From the NCBI RefSeq assembly GCF_000219625.1, contig NC_018211.1:2294001-2358000 (forward strand): a stretch of DNA of 64,000 nucleotides. Reading direction: 5' to 3'. The notes beneath the pieces are model-generated. The model was given only the letters and a program-made list of their open reading frames with translations. It ran no database searches and was not told the origin of the DNA. Made by a program: the position numbers and the translations under genes. Below, piece after piece: positions 21,800-33,900 of this stretch (positions are counted from its first letter, which is position 1; each line of letters opens with the position of its first letter). Source of the stretch: Zymoseptoria tritici IPO323. Taxonomy: Eukaryota > Ascomycota > Dothideomycetes > Mycosphaerellales > Mycosphaerellaceae.

Positions 21800-24700
21800 T
21801 TAGCAGTAGGGTCGTCGCCCTAAGCTAATGCTAGCTCTTTATCCTTACTCTTAACACTTATAAGCTATTTAGGGTTTAAGTCGCCGCGTATTAGCTCTTC
21901 GAGCTTATTAACATACTCGAGGTAGTCCGTAGGGACTACCCGAAGTATGTCCCTAGACTATATACCTTAGAGCTTTGCCTCGTCTAGCTCTACAATCTTA
22001 TAGGTACCGGTGTCTAGGCTTATACTTATTACTCGGTAGGGCCCCTTCTATCGAAAGGACAGCTTCTCGTAGGTAGACTTTCGCTCGCCTTTTTTTAATA
22101 GCACAAGCTGCCCCTTCTTAAGCGGCTTGTTGTCGATATTATAGTTTATATCCTAGTACTCCTTCTAGGCATCTCGTAGCCTACGCTATAGGGCGGCGAC
22201 TTCTCTAACATCCTTCTTAGAGCAGAAGATCTATCTTACTCGAGCGGCTAGTAAGTTTTCGGTCGTACGAACCGTCTTCTAGTTAATCGTTTTCTAAGTG
22301 TCGTACCGTAGCTTAATAGGTAGGACGACATTAAATACATAGAAAAGACTTGCCGGCGTATATCCCGTAGACTTACGAACAGTAGTGCGGTCTGCCTATA
22401 GTGCTACGTAGAAAAAGGATCTCTAGCCTTTTAGCTTACCTTACGTATACTTTAAGAGGACGTCTAGGATGTTAGGATACCTACGCTCGACTAGACCGTT
22501 CGCTTTAGGGTAGTAGGCGGACATACAACTAAGGTTTGTATCTATTTAAGCTAGCAGTTTAGGCACATCGCCGTAGTTCTTAGGCCCTCTATTAAAGAAG
22601 ATCCGGTTACAGGCTCTAGTGCGTAAGAAGACGTCCTTAAAAAGAAACTTCGCAACCTACTTTAAGCTTATACCTTAATTCTGCCCCTTGTTTACGATCC
22701 TTCCTTCCGGCTATCTAGAGAGAGACTCCCTAGCTATAATAATGCTTCCGGAGCTATCGATATAAACAACGTCTATATACTACGACTCGCTAATATAGCT
22801 GTTGTATCTTAGGTGCAGTTCCGATATACTCGCTAGTCCGGACGATCGAAGAAGACACTTAGGGCACTTCCCGACGAAATCTCGGACCTACTTATATAGT
22901 CCCTACTAGTAATACCGACAAGCGATCTTTATATAGGTCCCTTTACGCCCTCTGTAGCCGGAGGTAGGGTCCCTATAGAGGGTACGGATAATTGACTTCT
23001 ACTTAGACTCCTTGTCGATAACTCTATATAGCGGCTTGTTAATTCTTTTCTAATACTATAGGCAGCGCTCCCTAACTAAGTAGCGAGATGCCCGTTTCTT
23101 AAAGGTATGCTAGCTGTTCCTATTTACTCCTACTAGTCGTCGAAGAGTTAGGAGGTAGTATGTTATATTGCAGTAGAAGTCCGAGAGGAAGCCGTTAATA
23201 CTGTTCCGAACAAGTTCCTCTTCTAGAGTAGGGGTAATCTCTTCGGCCTCGACACGATTCGCGTATACTACATATAGCGTGCTATTAATTATTTCCTCGT
23301 AGTCCTACTTATGCTCCTCGTCGATGTTATCGGACTAAGTACGCGGTTGTCAAGATAGCGCATCTGTAGTAGTATACAGTCGGCTAGGAACATACTTTAC
23401 ATCGAAATTAAATAGTCGTATCTATAAAAGCTACCTTATTATTACTACGTTAGGCAAGTCGGTCGGTAGTCGGTTTAACTAATAGACTAGAGTGTTCGCA
23501 TCTAGCTTAAGTAGGAAGTAAACACGGTAGAGATAGTGCTTTAGCTTTTTTAATGCCTTTAAAACACTAGGACACTTAAGTTTCCTAGCATCGAACTTTC
23601 GCTCGTTCGGCTTCTAGATGCCGCTTTTATACCGAGATAGGTGTCTTGTCTTATAGTTGTCGACATCTCGTTGTATAAGGACTGCTCCGAACCTATCCCT
23701 AGATGCATTAACAGCAAGGATAATCTGTCCTCCCGAAACGTAGTCTATAGTCTTAAGAGCTAGTGTAGTAACGAGAGCCTTCTTTAATTTCTCTATCGAT
23801 ACGTTATACTCGGCGGTCTAATACTAGTACATATTAGGCTTTAGTAGATTATATAGCGGAGCTAATACCTATATATACTTCTTAATCTAGATGCGGAAGT
23901 AAACAACTATACCTAGGAATACTCGAACCTCCTTAGGGTTGTCTAGAGTAGGCTACTCGGTAATCTTAACGACTTGTGCTTTATTAGGGTAACGGCTATG
24001 CATATTATAAACGTACCCGACAATTAGTATCCCTATCGAGAACTATCGCGACTTAAGAGCTAATATAGTAAGTCCGGCTCTCTTAATGTCGGCAAGGACT
24101 ACGTTAAGGTTCGTAATATATTTAGTAACCTAATGTCGGATGCCGGGCTCGGTTTCCTCGTTATTGTACGTAGTACGTAGACCTTTAACTCTAATGTCGT
24201 CTAGAAAGGGGCGAGCTCGGTAATTTATGTGCTCCTAGAGGATAGTAGTTATAATCCTTTAGAACTAAGCGACCGAATTCGTTCCGCCTATAGGAATCCC
24301 TATATGCCTAAATAGCCCGAGTAGTATATAAAAGGAGGTAAGGTCCCGATAGTGCTCGGCTAGGAGTATTTAGTTGTATCTAGAGAAGAGGTCTATAAGC
24401 GAGGTAGTAGTATACCCTACGAAGTCTACAGAAAAGGAGTCTGCGTCCGGTAGCATATTAGTATCCCTTAGCGTAACACGGTTTACTTCTGTAGCTAAGT
24501 TAATAAGTCGGTACTTCTTCTCCTCCTTCTTTTCCTAGATACGCTCCCCTTCCGGTATAGGGTCCTTAGCTTTTAGTAGCTTTAGGTTGTCTGGCTTCTT
24601 TTGTATAATAAACTAGGGGTTCTAGTATATATTATAGGATAGCTCGATTACTCTATTATAGGCTCGCTTACTAACTATCTGTATTACTACCTTCTCGAGG

Positions 24701-26900
24701 GCTATAGGGATAGGGAAGTTCTTACACTACTAGGCCTTATACGGAATCGTGCGGATCTCTACTAGTAGGGAAACATCCTCGTTAAGGCGACCGACATATA
24801 AGAAATCCTAAGCAAGAGACTTCTCTCGTCGGAAGAGATAGGCATAAAAAAGCTCGAGTTCTTTCGGCTTTAGTTCGATCGTAGTCTTAAAGCTGTTTAT
24901 GCGTTTAGAGGTAAGTCTCGAACCCTCCTCGATATCGGAAAACTTAGGGATAAGGTACTTATTATCCTAGGGGTACGTGCTCGGTATAAGTTTAGCCTTA
25001 TTTTTAAGACATCTCTGCCGCTAGTTAAAAGTACTACTAGGGGGCTTGCTACTAGTGTCGTAAATACTACTATTAACAGGTCTAATCTTGTCCGCTTTAC
25101 GTTTATACATAGTATATACATTCGGAGCGGATCCTGCCTCCTATTCCGTTTTCCGCTAGAGGTAATCTAACTAGAGAATATCCGCCTACTTAATAAGCAG
25201 CGACGCTACTCGAGCTTGTAAGGTAGTTTCCTAGACTATATCCGAGGGATTAAGGATGTATTTTGTCGAGGTAATAGTCCAGAACTCCTCCTAAGCCCTT
25301 ACTTTATCCTAGGTGCTAAGGAAATGTTTGCTAGACCCGAGGTCTAGGAAAGGTTTCAGGTCGACTTCGACTAGTAGTCTCGTTCCGGACGACTATAAGT
25401 AATCCTCCGGATAGTTAAATAATGCTACCGCGTTACCGGGGTGTTAGTAGCCTACTCGTTTCCCGACTCCTCGGGCTTAGTCGTATAAAATGCCTTAGTT
25501 AGACCGTACCTATCTCCGTATCCCTTAACTCTAGTAAAGGTAATCGTTGTTCTATTCGGCGTCGCGATTATACACTCGAGGGACCTGTCGTCGCAGTTTA
25601 TAGATCTAAGTCGCACCTGTCTAGTCTATAGTCGGCCGAGAAGGAAAGGTGTAGTCTATGTAACAAGAAACGACGAGTAGGTAAGAACTCCTATAACCTC
25701 GATCGGTACCTGCTCTATAATACCTAGGAAATCCGCATAGCTACTAACCGTATTTATCTATATTAGCCGGCAGGTGCGTATGCTAACACCCGCTCGCTTT
25801 ACCGCAGACTAGCTTATAATGTTCCCTTTAGATCCCTCGTTAATTATAGTACGACGCTCTCTATGCCGTTTTAGACCGATAATGCATTCTATAACAGGCG
25901 AGGGTATAATAACATAGTCTCGGTCGTTAAAGGACAACCTCGCGTCCTTAGGGTCTTCGTACAGGTCCTACATTAGTCTCGGGGGCATTGTAATATATAG
26001 CTCCTTAACTATAGGACCGAGGAAAGTAGGGTTATCGTCTTCTATCTCTTCTACGAACCTATTACGTATATAAAATCTAGAGGGCAGGATATGCTTAGCG
26101 GTAGCACTGCTAAGTTTAAACTCGACTCGCACCCCGTAAGAACGAAGCGGCTCGTCTATATCGTACTAGTATGCTATAGTAGTAGTAATGTTGTCCTCCT
26201 TAGCGATAATCGACAGCCCGGCTTCCTTAGTAGCTATTACGAAGTCTTCTTAGTTCCGAGCATAGCGCTTAAGAAGTCCCCTAGCTACTATAGGCGAGGT
26301 AGCGAGAAGCTCCCTAACAGGGATATTAGACGGCTGCGCTAGTATCCTGTCGAGTAGCACTTTCTCTATATTAAGCCGCTCTCGAAGGTAAATGTCCCTT
26401 CTCTACGCACCCTTTCTAGTCGTAGTAGGCTTCTAGTTCTTCTTTTTCTTTAGTAGCGGGGGGTTAACGAAGCCCTAAGAAGGAGGGGTAGGATCTAGAT
26501 CTATGCTTCTAGTAGGGTCCTAGGTCTGGCTATTGTTTGCAGACTACGGCTAGGTACCGGTATTAAATGCACTATTACTAGTAAGAGTGCCCTATATCGA
26601 CTACGAGCCTTCTTCGACTACCTTTATGTACTCTTCCGTGTTAGGGATCTTACGGGCATCGATCTTAATAGATACTGTCTTCTTTAGCTTTATAATACGG
26701 CTAGTATTATTGCTCGGCTTAGCAGTTAGCTCCTTTCCCTTAGTCGTGCTCGTCGGCCTAGTCGTAGCGTTCGTAGACAGAGAGTTAGTACGGATCTAAT
26801 TTATATAGGGGGCACGAGGGTCTCGCTTATTAATATATACTAGATTATTAGGAACCGTACTTCTAGCAACGATGTTGTACTAGTTTCTATTTATGTTCGT
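21800..26900 (-). pseudogene. pol of element II: protease, RT, RNase H, integrase
   Basis: Read leftwards. A retropepsin-like region near 25,810-25,870 (INEGSKGNIISQSAVKRAG) has Asn where the catalytic Asp is expected, which one C-to-T change explains. RT spans about 24,600-23,900 with the active-site PFLDDIRVKG at 24,181-24,216. RNase H lies at about 23,800-23,300 (LKALKKLKHYLYRVYFLLKL and a FDVKYVPSRLYTTTDALS end). The zinc-binding domain starts near 23,100, and the integrase core and C-terminus run to about 21,800. The frame runs through CTAG at 23,110, the site where element I is interrupted, so this is the uninterrupted reference. Many RIP stops. Confidence 0.85.
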
Positions 26901-28760
26901 CGCTAGTACGGGTTCTATAAGGGGACCTAAGCCTTAGCCTAGGTAACTAGGTTAAGCTAGTAACGAGGGTATAGATTTTAAGGTCGGTAGAATAGGGCTA
27001 GGAATAAGTGCCGGGTTAAGAGGTGTACTCGGTATACGTGTCCGAGGAGCAAAGGTAGCTATAGGTAGTTTATAAGCTAGCTAGTACTTCTTAGTATCCT
27101 CGAGATTCGTATCGGTAGGCTAAGTAATAGCCCTTCCCTATACTTTCTCGATAGCGGGAGCTATTATCGGGAGCTTAGGCTAATCCGGCTAGTTCCTAAA
27201 CTACACCTTTCGTCTATTAACATTACCTTCTCGTCCGATATACTACTTCTTTTTACTGTCGCGGTGTATCTAGCCCGCACTTAGGAGGTAGTTTATGTAC
27301 TTACATTCTTAAATACTATAGCCGGGTTTAAAGTAATAAAAGTATATATACTTAGAGGCTTCCTAGTAGAAAGGGTTCGAGCTACTAGACGACTAATAGG
27401 GCACTAGTCTAGGTCTAGCGATATTGTATAAGTAGTACTCGGGAGAATTAGGGGTGTTATCGGTATGCAGCGTAGCTATATAAGACTTCGGAAAGTCTCT
27501 AGGTAGATTAATAGCTATACGTGCACTTCTCTTAGCTCTTGCACGCTTAATCTTAGTAATAGTTATCTTAGAAAGCTTTTTAGATAGGTCCTCTATGTCC
27601 GGTAGCTTCTCTTTTAGTACGCGTAACGACTAGACTCTATTGTTCGATGTATCTAGCTTCGGATACCTCTTCTTAGTCTAGTTAACAAGCTAGCTAGTAA
27701 CCTAGCTCTTGCCCTTGCCGTACAACTCCTAGTAAGCTATGCAGCTTATAACGTACTTAAGTATCGTATCGTACAATAGAGGAAGCTAAGTATAGGAGGC
27801 TAGGTTCGAGACGTCTACTTCGAGCTTATTTATAATTTCCTATTCTACCTCGGAGGGCAAGCCTTTAAGGAAGAGGTAGTATTAAGCGACTTTATTACAC
27901 TATTTAAGAGGTATCCTTTTCGAGACTGCTTTAAACGTTATAATGTACTAATATAGGTTATCCTTCTATCCGGAGATATCCTAGACTCTTTCCTTTGCGC
28001 ATAGCTCTTCGAGGAAAGGGAGGCTATACTTATACACCTAGCTATTATTACTCCGATAGTAGGAAAGAGCCTCTTCCTTAAAAGCTTTGTAGTTTTCGCT
28101 ATCGAAGCCTAAAAGACTCTTAAGCTAAGCTCGAATATCCGGCACCGAGTGTCGAGTAGTAAGTCGGATCCTTTCCCTATTAGGAGTACGTAATCCTTTA
28201 AAGTACGAATCGAAGAAGTCGGCTATAGTCTAGAAGAAAGTTAAGGCATCCTTACTATCGAAGGATAGAGCGCTAGGCTCTCTAGGGAAGGGTACGCGAC
28301 TACGGTAAGTAGGGGCTCTATTATTGTAAGTAGCCGCGGTAAGGGTAGTAACAAGGTCTACGATGTTTATGTTAGTAGGCTAGGGAGCGGGAACTGTACT
28401 ATAGGTCGCTATAGCAGTAATCCCTTCGGCTTAAGGGAGAGCCTTATTAGTCGACCCTTTAGTCGAATTAGTCGCAAATCGAGCTAATAGAATCCTATTA
28501 CTATCGCGGAAGGCGCGAGCATCGGAAGGTGCCTAGATAGGGCTATTAGTTCCGGAAGCCTCGCTAGTGCTTAGTGTATTACGGAGAATCTCTAAGGGAG
28601 TATTAAGATAGCTACGACGGGAGGGTCCGTCCGGGCCGTTATTAAGAGTATTATTAGAAGATATCGTAATAGCGATATGCAGCTTAGTATCGCAAATAGG
28701 GAAATAGGAAGTAAGGAGTGCTAATACGTGTTCGGAAGGCGTATAGGAAAAGGGTAACAA
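26900..28760 (-). pseudogene. gag of element II
   Basis: The minus frame starts near 28,760 (LPFSYTPSEHVLALLTSYF) and runs left. A capsid-like region includes FFQTIADFFDSYFKGLRTPN and QDISGQKDNLYQYI. Near 27,290-27,350 stands a degraded zinc knuckle, YFYYFKPGYSIxECK, where the expected Cys and His (CYCFKPGH type) have become Tyr by RIP. The 28,533-28,760 open frame is its first 75 codons. Confidence 0.75.
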
Positions 28761-30615
28761 GTCGTCGTCGATACCGGGGCGGCGGGAGTAGGCTATTTAA
28801 AGCTCTCGAGGGTTTGCTAGACTATTAGTCTAGGAAACATTATTACTGCTAGTAGTGTACTACAGCTAATTATGCTGTTTATATATAGCCTAGGGCTATA
28901 TTCGATAGTCTCCTTAGTACGGGCAGGGTGTAATCGTACGTTCCGGGTACGTAGGACGGCTAAGTATCTAGAAACTCGAGAATAAGGCGGGATCGCGTCT
29001 CGTACGGTGTAAAAGAGTCTAGGGTAGGGAAATAAGGATTATAGATGCGTCTAGGGTCCGTAGATCAGTATTATTTGTTTACTAGACCCTCTTCCTAATT
29101 TAGTCTAGGAAACATCGTATCCTCGAAAGGTCGTACCTCTTAGACTATTCTAGCTAGCTAGAGCCGAGAACTATATATCGTATTCTCGTACCGAGAACCT
29201 AGTATCGGTAGATCTAGGTAGGGCTTATGTGCTCCTTAGTTCTAGTATAGGGTTCGTAGCAATATTATCTACTATTGCCTCGGAAAGTAACACCAAGGAG
29301 TAGTTAGATAATCGGTGCGATAGGGCGACGTTTCTTAGGGTATTCGCGACGCCTACGCTATAATAGCTAGTTAGTCTCGTTTCTTATAGCTATTCTATCG
29401 AGAGCGCGGGACAGCTTACGTAACCGAGTATTCTCTAATATCTAGTATGTCTATTATAGCTACTACGGCGGTCGGTAAAGTTTTCTAGGTACTTAAGGGC
29501 TCTTTTTCTACCCTATTTCTCTTTCTTTTCTTTACGAGCGCCTTGTATAGGGTTTACCGTACGCCTAGCGTACCTGCCTCGGTAGGTAGTCGGGCATAGG
29601 AAAAGCTATAGCCGTACGATTTTGGCCCTAGGAGGCTTATTTTTACCCTATTTTGCATCCGCTAGAGTCGATATTATCTCCGTAGTAGTGTCGCGTTTTA
29701 AAGGCGTGTAGCTAAGCTCGGTAGCGTAGTCGTTCGTATCGGTGTAGGAGCGATAATCTCTAATATCTATTATATCTATTATAACTTTTACCGCGACCGG
29801 CGCGATATTCTAGGTACTTAAGGGGGTATATTTACTCGCTCGTCCTTCTTTTTTAGAGCATATAGGGCACTACGGGCCGCTAAACAAGAGATAAAATGCG
29901 GTCGCCGCTCGTCTCGCTTACCTTTACCGGTAGGTAGTCGGGCATAGGAAAAGCTATAGTAGTACGATTTTAGGCCTAGGAGGCTTCTTTTTACCCTAAG
30001 TCGCGTCTATTATAGTCGATATGCTCTCCGCTATAGCGTCGCGCTTTAAGGGCGTATATCCGAGTCCGGTAGCGCGGTTGTATATATTAGTGCGAGAGCG
30101 CTTTATACCGAGCCTCTATGCGATATTAGTGTCCCTTTTTTATATACTCTTTTGCTCCCTCGGTTTCTTCCTTCTCCTTCTTAGGCTATATCGACGAGCT
30201 GCCCGGCGTAGGGTGTGCAGCTCGGTAGGGTATAGGGAATGTGTCTATATGTTCGTATATTTAGGGTGTATTCGGTAGTAGATCTAGTAATATGTATATA
30301 GCGATTTGTGCATTAAGGTAGGGTATATTCGGTAGCAATGTATACATAGCGATTTGTATATTAAGGTACTTTGTATTTTAAACTTAGACTTTAATCTTAG
30401 GTACTTAAGCCTACTGCCCTAGCTAAGGGGCAGAGGTATATCGTAATCCTTTCTTCGAGGGAGGGTATTCGTCGTATGCGTCGTAAGTACTCGTAAGGCG
30501 ACCGGCGCTATTGTTAAGGTCGTAGCTGCTCCGCACTTCCGCACTACTGCCTACCCTTTATATATCCTCCTTCTCCGCTTTCGCGAAAGAAGGAGTCTTA
30601 CATCGTCTACTAAAA
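28761..30615 (-). other. Long 5' leader of element II with a duplicated 325-bp segment
   Basis: About 1.85 kb lie between the 5' LTR and gag without a convincing ORF; the small open frame at 30,021-30,278 is not supported. A segment at 29,432-29,756 is repeated, diverged, at 29,757-30,100 (shared TCTCTAATATCT, GGTACTTAAGGG, GTAGTCGGGCATAGGAAAAG, CTAGGAGGCTT). A shorter duplicate built on ATAGCGATTTGT and ATTAAGGTA lies at about 30,270-30,365. Gapped palindromes stand at 28,811-28,839 and 29,076-29,114, just upstream of gag. Confidence 0.7.
30568..30615 (-). other. Hairpins at the primer-binding position of element II
   Basis: Directly downstream of the 5' LTR (minus strand) the sequence reads TTTTAGTAGACGATGTAAG, with no TGG typical of tRNA primer-binding sites. 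TGTAAG can pair with the LTR end CTTACA. Further in is a perfect palindrome CTTTCGCGAAAG flanked by CTCCTT and AAGGAG. The same arrangement precedes the LTRs at 38,428 and 46,248. Confidence 0.5.
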
Positions 30616-30921
30616 TGTAAGGGGGGGACTTCTAAAGGTTCCGATCTCCCGCGGATAGTAGCAGTACGGACGTATAGAGTAGTATAGGGGGCAAAAAGGG
30701 CGGTAAACTGTACAATTAGAGTAAAAGGTATAGGGGCAAAAGAGGTAGTATTAAGTGCTCTGTACTATTAGGCCTCGTGTGCGTATCGAAGGTCCTTCCG
30801 GAGGTGCTAGTGGTCGGTGTCCTGTTCCTCCGTAGGTTGGTGTCTTAATAATCCTCCGACCTATATACGAAGCTAAAGCTAGATATAGACCACACGTGAC
30901 AGTGCGATATTCCCTACTACA
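30616..30921 (-). repeat. LTR of element II (306 bp), between the two gag-pol units
   Basis: The LTR has clean TG...CA ends on the minus strand. It is followed on the right by CTAGCTGTTCC, the start of a second gag-pol unit. It is nearly identical to the LTR at 38,428. Confidence 0.92.
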
Positions 30922-33900
30922 CTAGCTGTTCCTATTTACTCCTACTAGTCGTCGAAGGGTTAGGAGGTAGTATATTATATCGCGGTAGAAGCCCGAGAGG
31001 TAGCCGTTAATACTATTCCGAATAAGTTCCTCTTCTAGAGTAGGGGTAATCTCTTCGGCCTCGATACGATTCGCGTATACTATATATAGCGTACTATTAA
31101 TTATTTCTTCGTAGTCCTACTTATACTCCTCGTCGATGTTATCGGACTAAGTACGCGGTCGTCGAGACAGCGCATCTATAGTACTATATAGTCGGCCGGG
31201 AATATACTTTATATCGAAATTAAACAGTCGTATCTATAAAAGCTACCTTATTATTACCGCGTTAGGTAAGTCGGTCGGTAGTCGGTTTAACTAATAGACT
31301 AGAGTATTCGCATCTAGCTTAAGTAGGAAGTAAATACCGTAGAGATAGTGCTTTAGCTTTTTTAATGCCTTTAAAACACTAGGACACTTAAGTTTCCTAG
31401 CATCGAACTTTTGCTCGTTCGGCTTCTAGATGCCGCTTTTATACCGAGATAGGTGTCTTGTCTTATAGTTGTCGACATCTCGTTGTATAAGGACTGCTCC
31501 GAACCTATCCCTGGATGCATTAACAGCAAGGATAATCTGTCCTCCCGAAACGTAGTCTATAGTCTTAAGAGCTAGTATAGTAACGAGAGCCTTCTTTAAT
31601 TTCTCTATCGATACGTTATACTCGGCGGTCTAATACTAGTACATATTAGGCTTTAGTAGATTATATAGCGGAGCTAATACCTATATATACTTCTTAATCT
31701 AGATGCGGAAGTAAACAACTATACCTAGGAATACTCGAACCTCCTTAGGGTTGTCTAGAGTAGGCTACTCGGTAATCTTAACGACTTGTACTTTATTAGG
31801 GTAACGGCTATGCATATTATAAACGTACCCGACAATTAGTATCCCTATCGAGAACTATCGCGACTTAAGAGCTAATATAGTAAGTCCGGCTCTCTTAATG
31901 TCGGCAAGGACTACGTTAAGGTTCGTAATATATTTAGTAACCTAATGTCGGATGCCGGGCTCGGTTTCCTCGTTATTGTACGTAGTACGTAGACCTTTAA
32001 CTCTAATGTCGTCTAGAAAGGGGCGAGCTCGGTAATTTATGTGCTCCTAGAGGATAGTAGTTATAATCCTTTAGAACTAAGCGACCGAATTCGTTCCGCC
32101 TATAGGAATCCCTATATGCCTAAATAGCCCGAGTAGTATATAAAAGGAGGTAAGGTCCCGATAGTGCTCGGCTAGGAGTATTTAGTCGTATCTAGAGAAG
32201 AGGTTTATAAGCGAGGTAGTAGTATACCCTACGAAGTCTACAGAAAAGGAGTCTGCGTCCGGTAGCATATTAGTATCCCTTAGCGTAACACGGTTTACTT
32301 CTGTAGCTAAGTTAATAAGTCGGTACTTCTTCTCCTCCTTCTTTTCCTAGATACGCTCCCCTTCCGGCATAGGGTCCTTAGCTTTTAGTAGCTTTAGGTT
32401 GTCTAGCTTCTTTTGTATAATAAACTAGGGGTTCTAGTATATATTATAGGATAGCTCGATTACTCTATTATAGGCTCGCTTACTAACTATCTGTATTACT
32501 ACCTTCTCGAGGGCTATAGGGATAGGGAAGTTCTTACACTACTAGGCCTTATACGGAATCGTGCGGATCTCTACTAGTAGGGAAACATCCTCGTTAAGGC
32601 GACCGACATATAAGAAATCCTAAGCAAGAGACTTCTCTCGTCGGAAGAGATAGGCATAAAAAAGCTCGAGTTCTTTCGGCTTTAGTTCGATCGTAGTCTT
32701 AAAGCTGTTTATGCGTTTAGAGGTAAGTCTCGAACCCTCCTCGATATCGGAAAACTTAGGGATAAGGTACTTATTGTCCTAGGGGTACGTGCTCGGTATA
32801 AGTTTAGCCTTATTTTTAAGACATCTCTGCCGCTAGTTAAAAGTACTACTAGGGGGCTTGCTACTAGTGTCGTAAATACTACTATTAACAGGTCTAATCT
32901 TGTCCGCTTTACGTTTATACATAGTATATACATTCGGAGCGGATCCTGCCTCCTATTCCGTTTTCCGCTAGAGGTAATCTAACTAGAGAATATCCGCCTA
33001 CTTAATAAGCAGCGACGCTACTCGAGCTTGTAAGGTAGTTTCCTAGACTATATCCGAGGGATTAAGGATGTATTTTGTCGAGGTAATAGTCCAGAACTCC
33101 TCCTAAGCCCTTACTTTATCCTAGGTGCTAAGGAAATGTTTGCTAGACCCGAGGTCTAGGAAAGGTTTCAGGTCGACTTCGACTAGTAGTCTCGTTCCGG
33201 ACGACTATAAGTAATCCTCCGGATAGTTAAATAATGCTACCGCGTTACCGGGGTGTTAGTAGCCTACTCGTTTCCCGACTCCTCGGGCTTAGTTGTATAA
33301 AATGCCTTAGTTAGACCGTACCTATCTCCGTATCCCTTAACTCTAGTAAAGGTAATCGTTGTTCTATTCGGCGTCGCGATTATACACTCGAGGGACCTGT
33401 CGTCGCAGTTTATAGATCTAAGTCGCACCTGTCTAGTCTATAGTCGGCCGAGAAGGAAAGGTGTAGTCTATGTAACAAGAAACGACGAGTAGGTAAGAAC
33501 TCCTATAACCTCGATCGGTACCTGCTCTATAATACCTAGGAAATCCGCATAGCTACTAACCGTATTTATCTATATTAGCCGGCAGGTGCGTATGCTAACA
33601 CCCGCTCGCTTTACCGCAGACTAGCTTATAATGTTCCCTTTAGATCCCTCGTTAATTATAGTACGACGCTCTCTATGCCGTTTTAGACCGATAATGCATT
33701 CTATAACAGGCGAGGGTATAATAACATAGTCTCGGTCGTTAAAGGACAACCTCGCGTCCTTAGGGTCTTCGTACAGGTCCTACATTAGTCTCGGGGGCAT
33801 TGTAATATATAGCTCCTTAACTATAGGACCGAGGAAAGTAGGGTTATCGTCTTCTATCTCTTCTACGAACCTATTACGTATATAAAATCTAGAGGGCAGG

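Noticed and set aside
26091..26799. Small plus-strand open frames in the gag-pol units (also at 33,903, 34,399, 42,211, 30,021, 37,833)
   Set aside because: They are antisense to gag, pol or leader and repeat only because the units repeat; loss of TpG/CpA makes chance open frames common.
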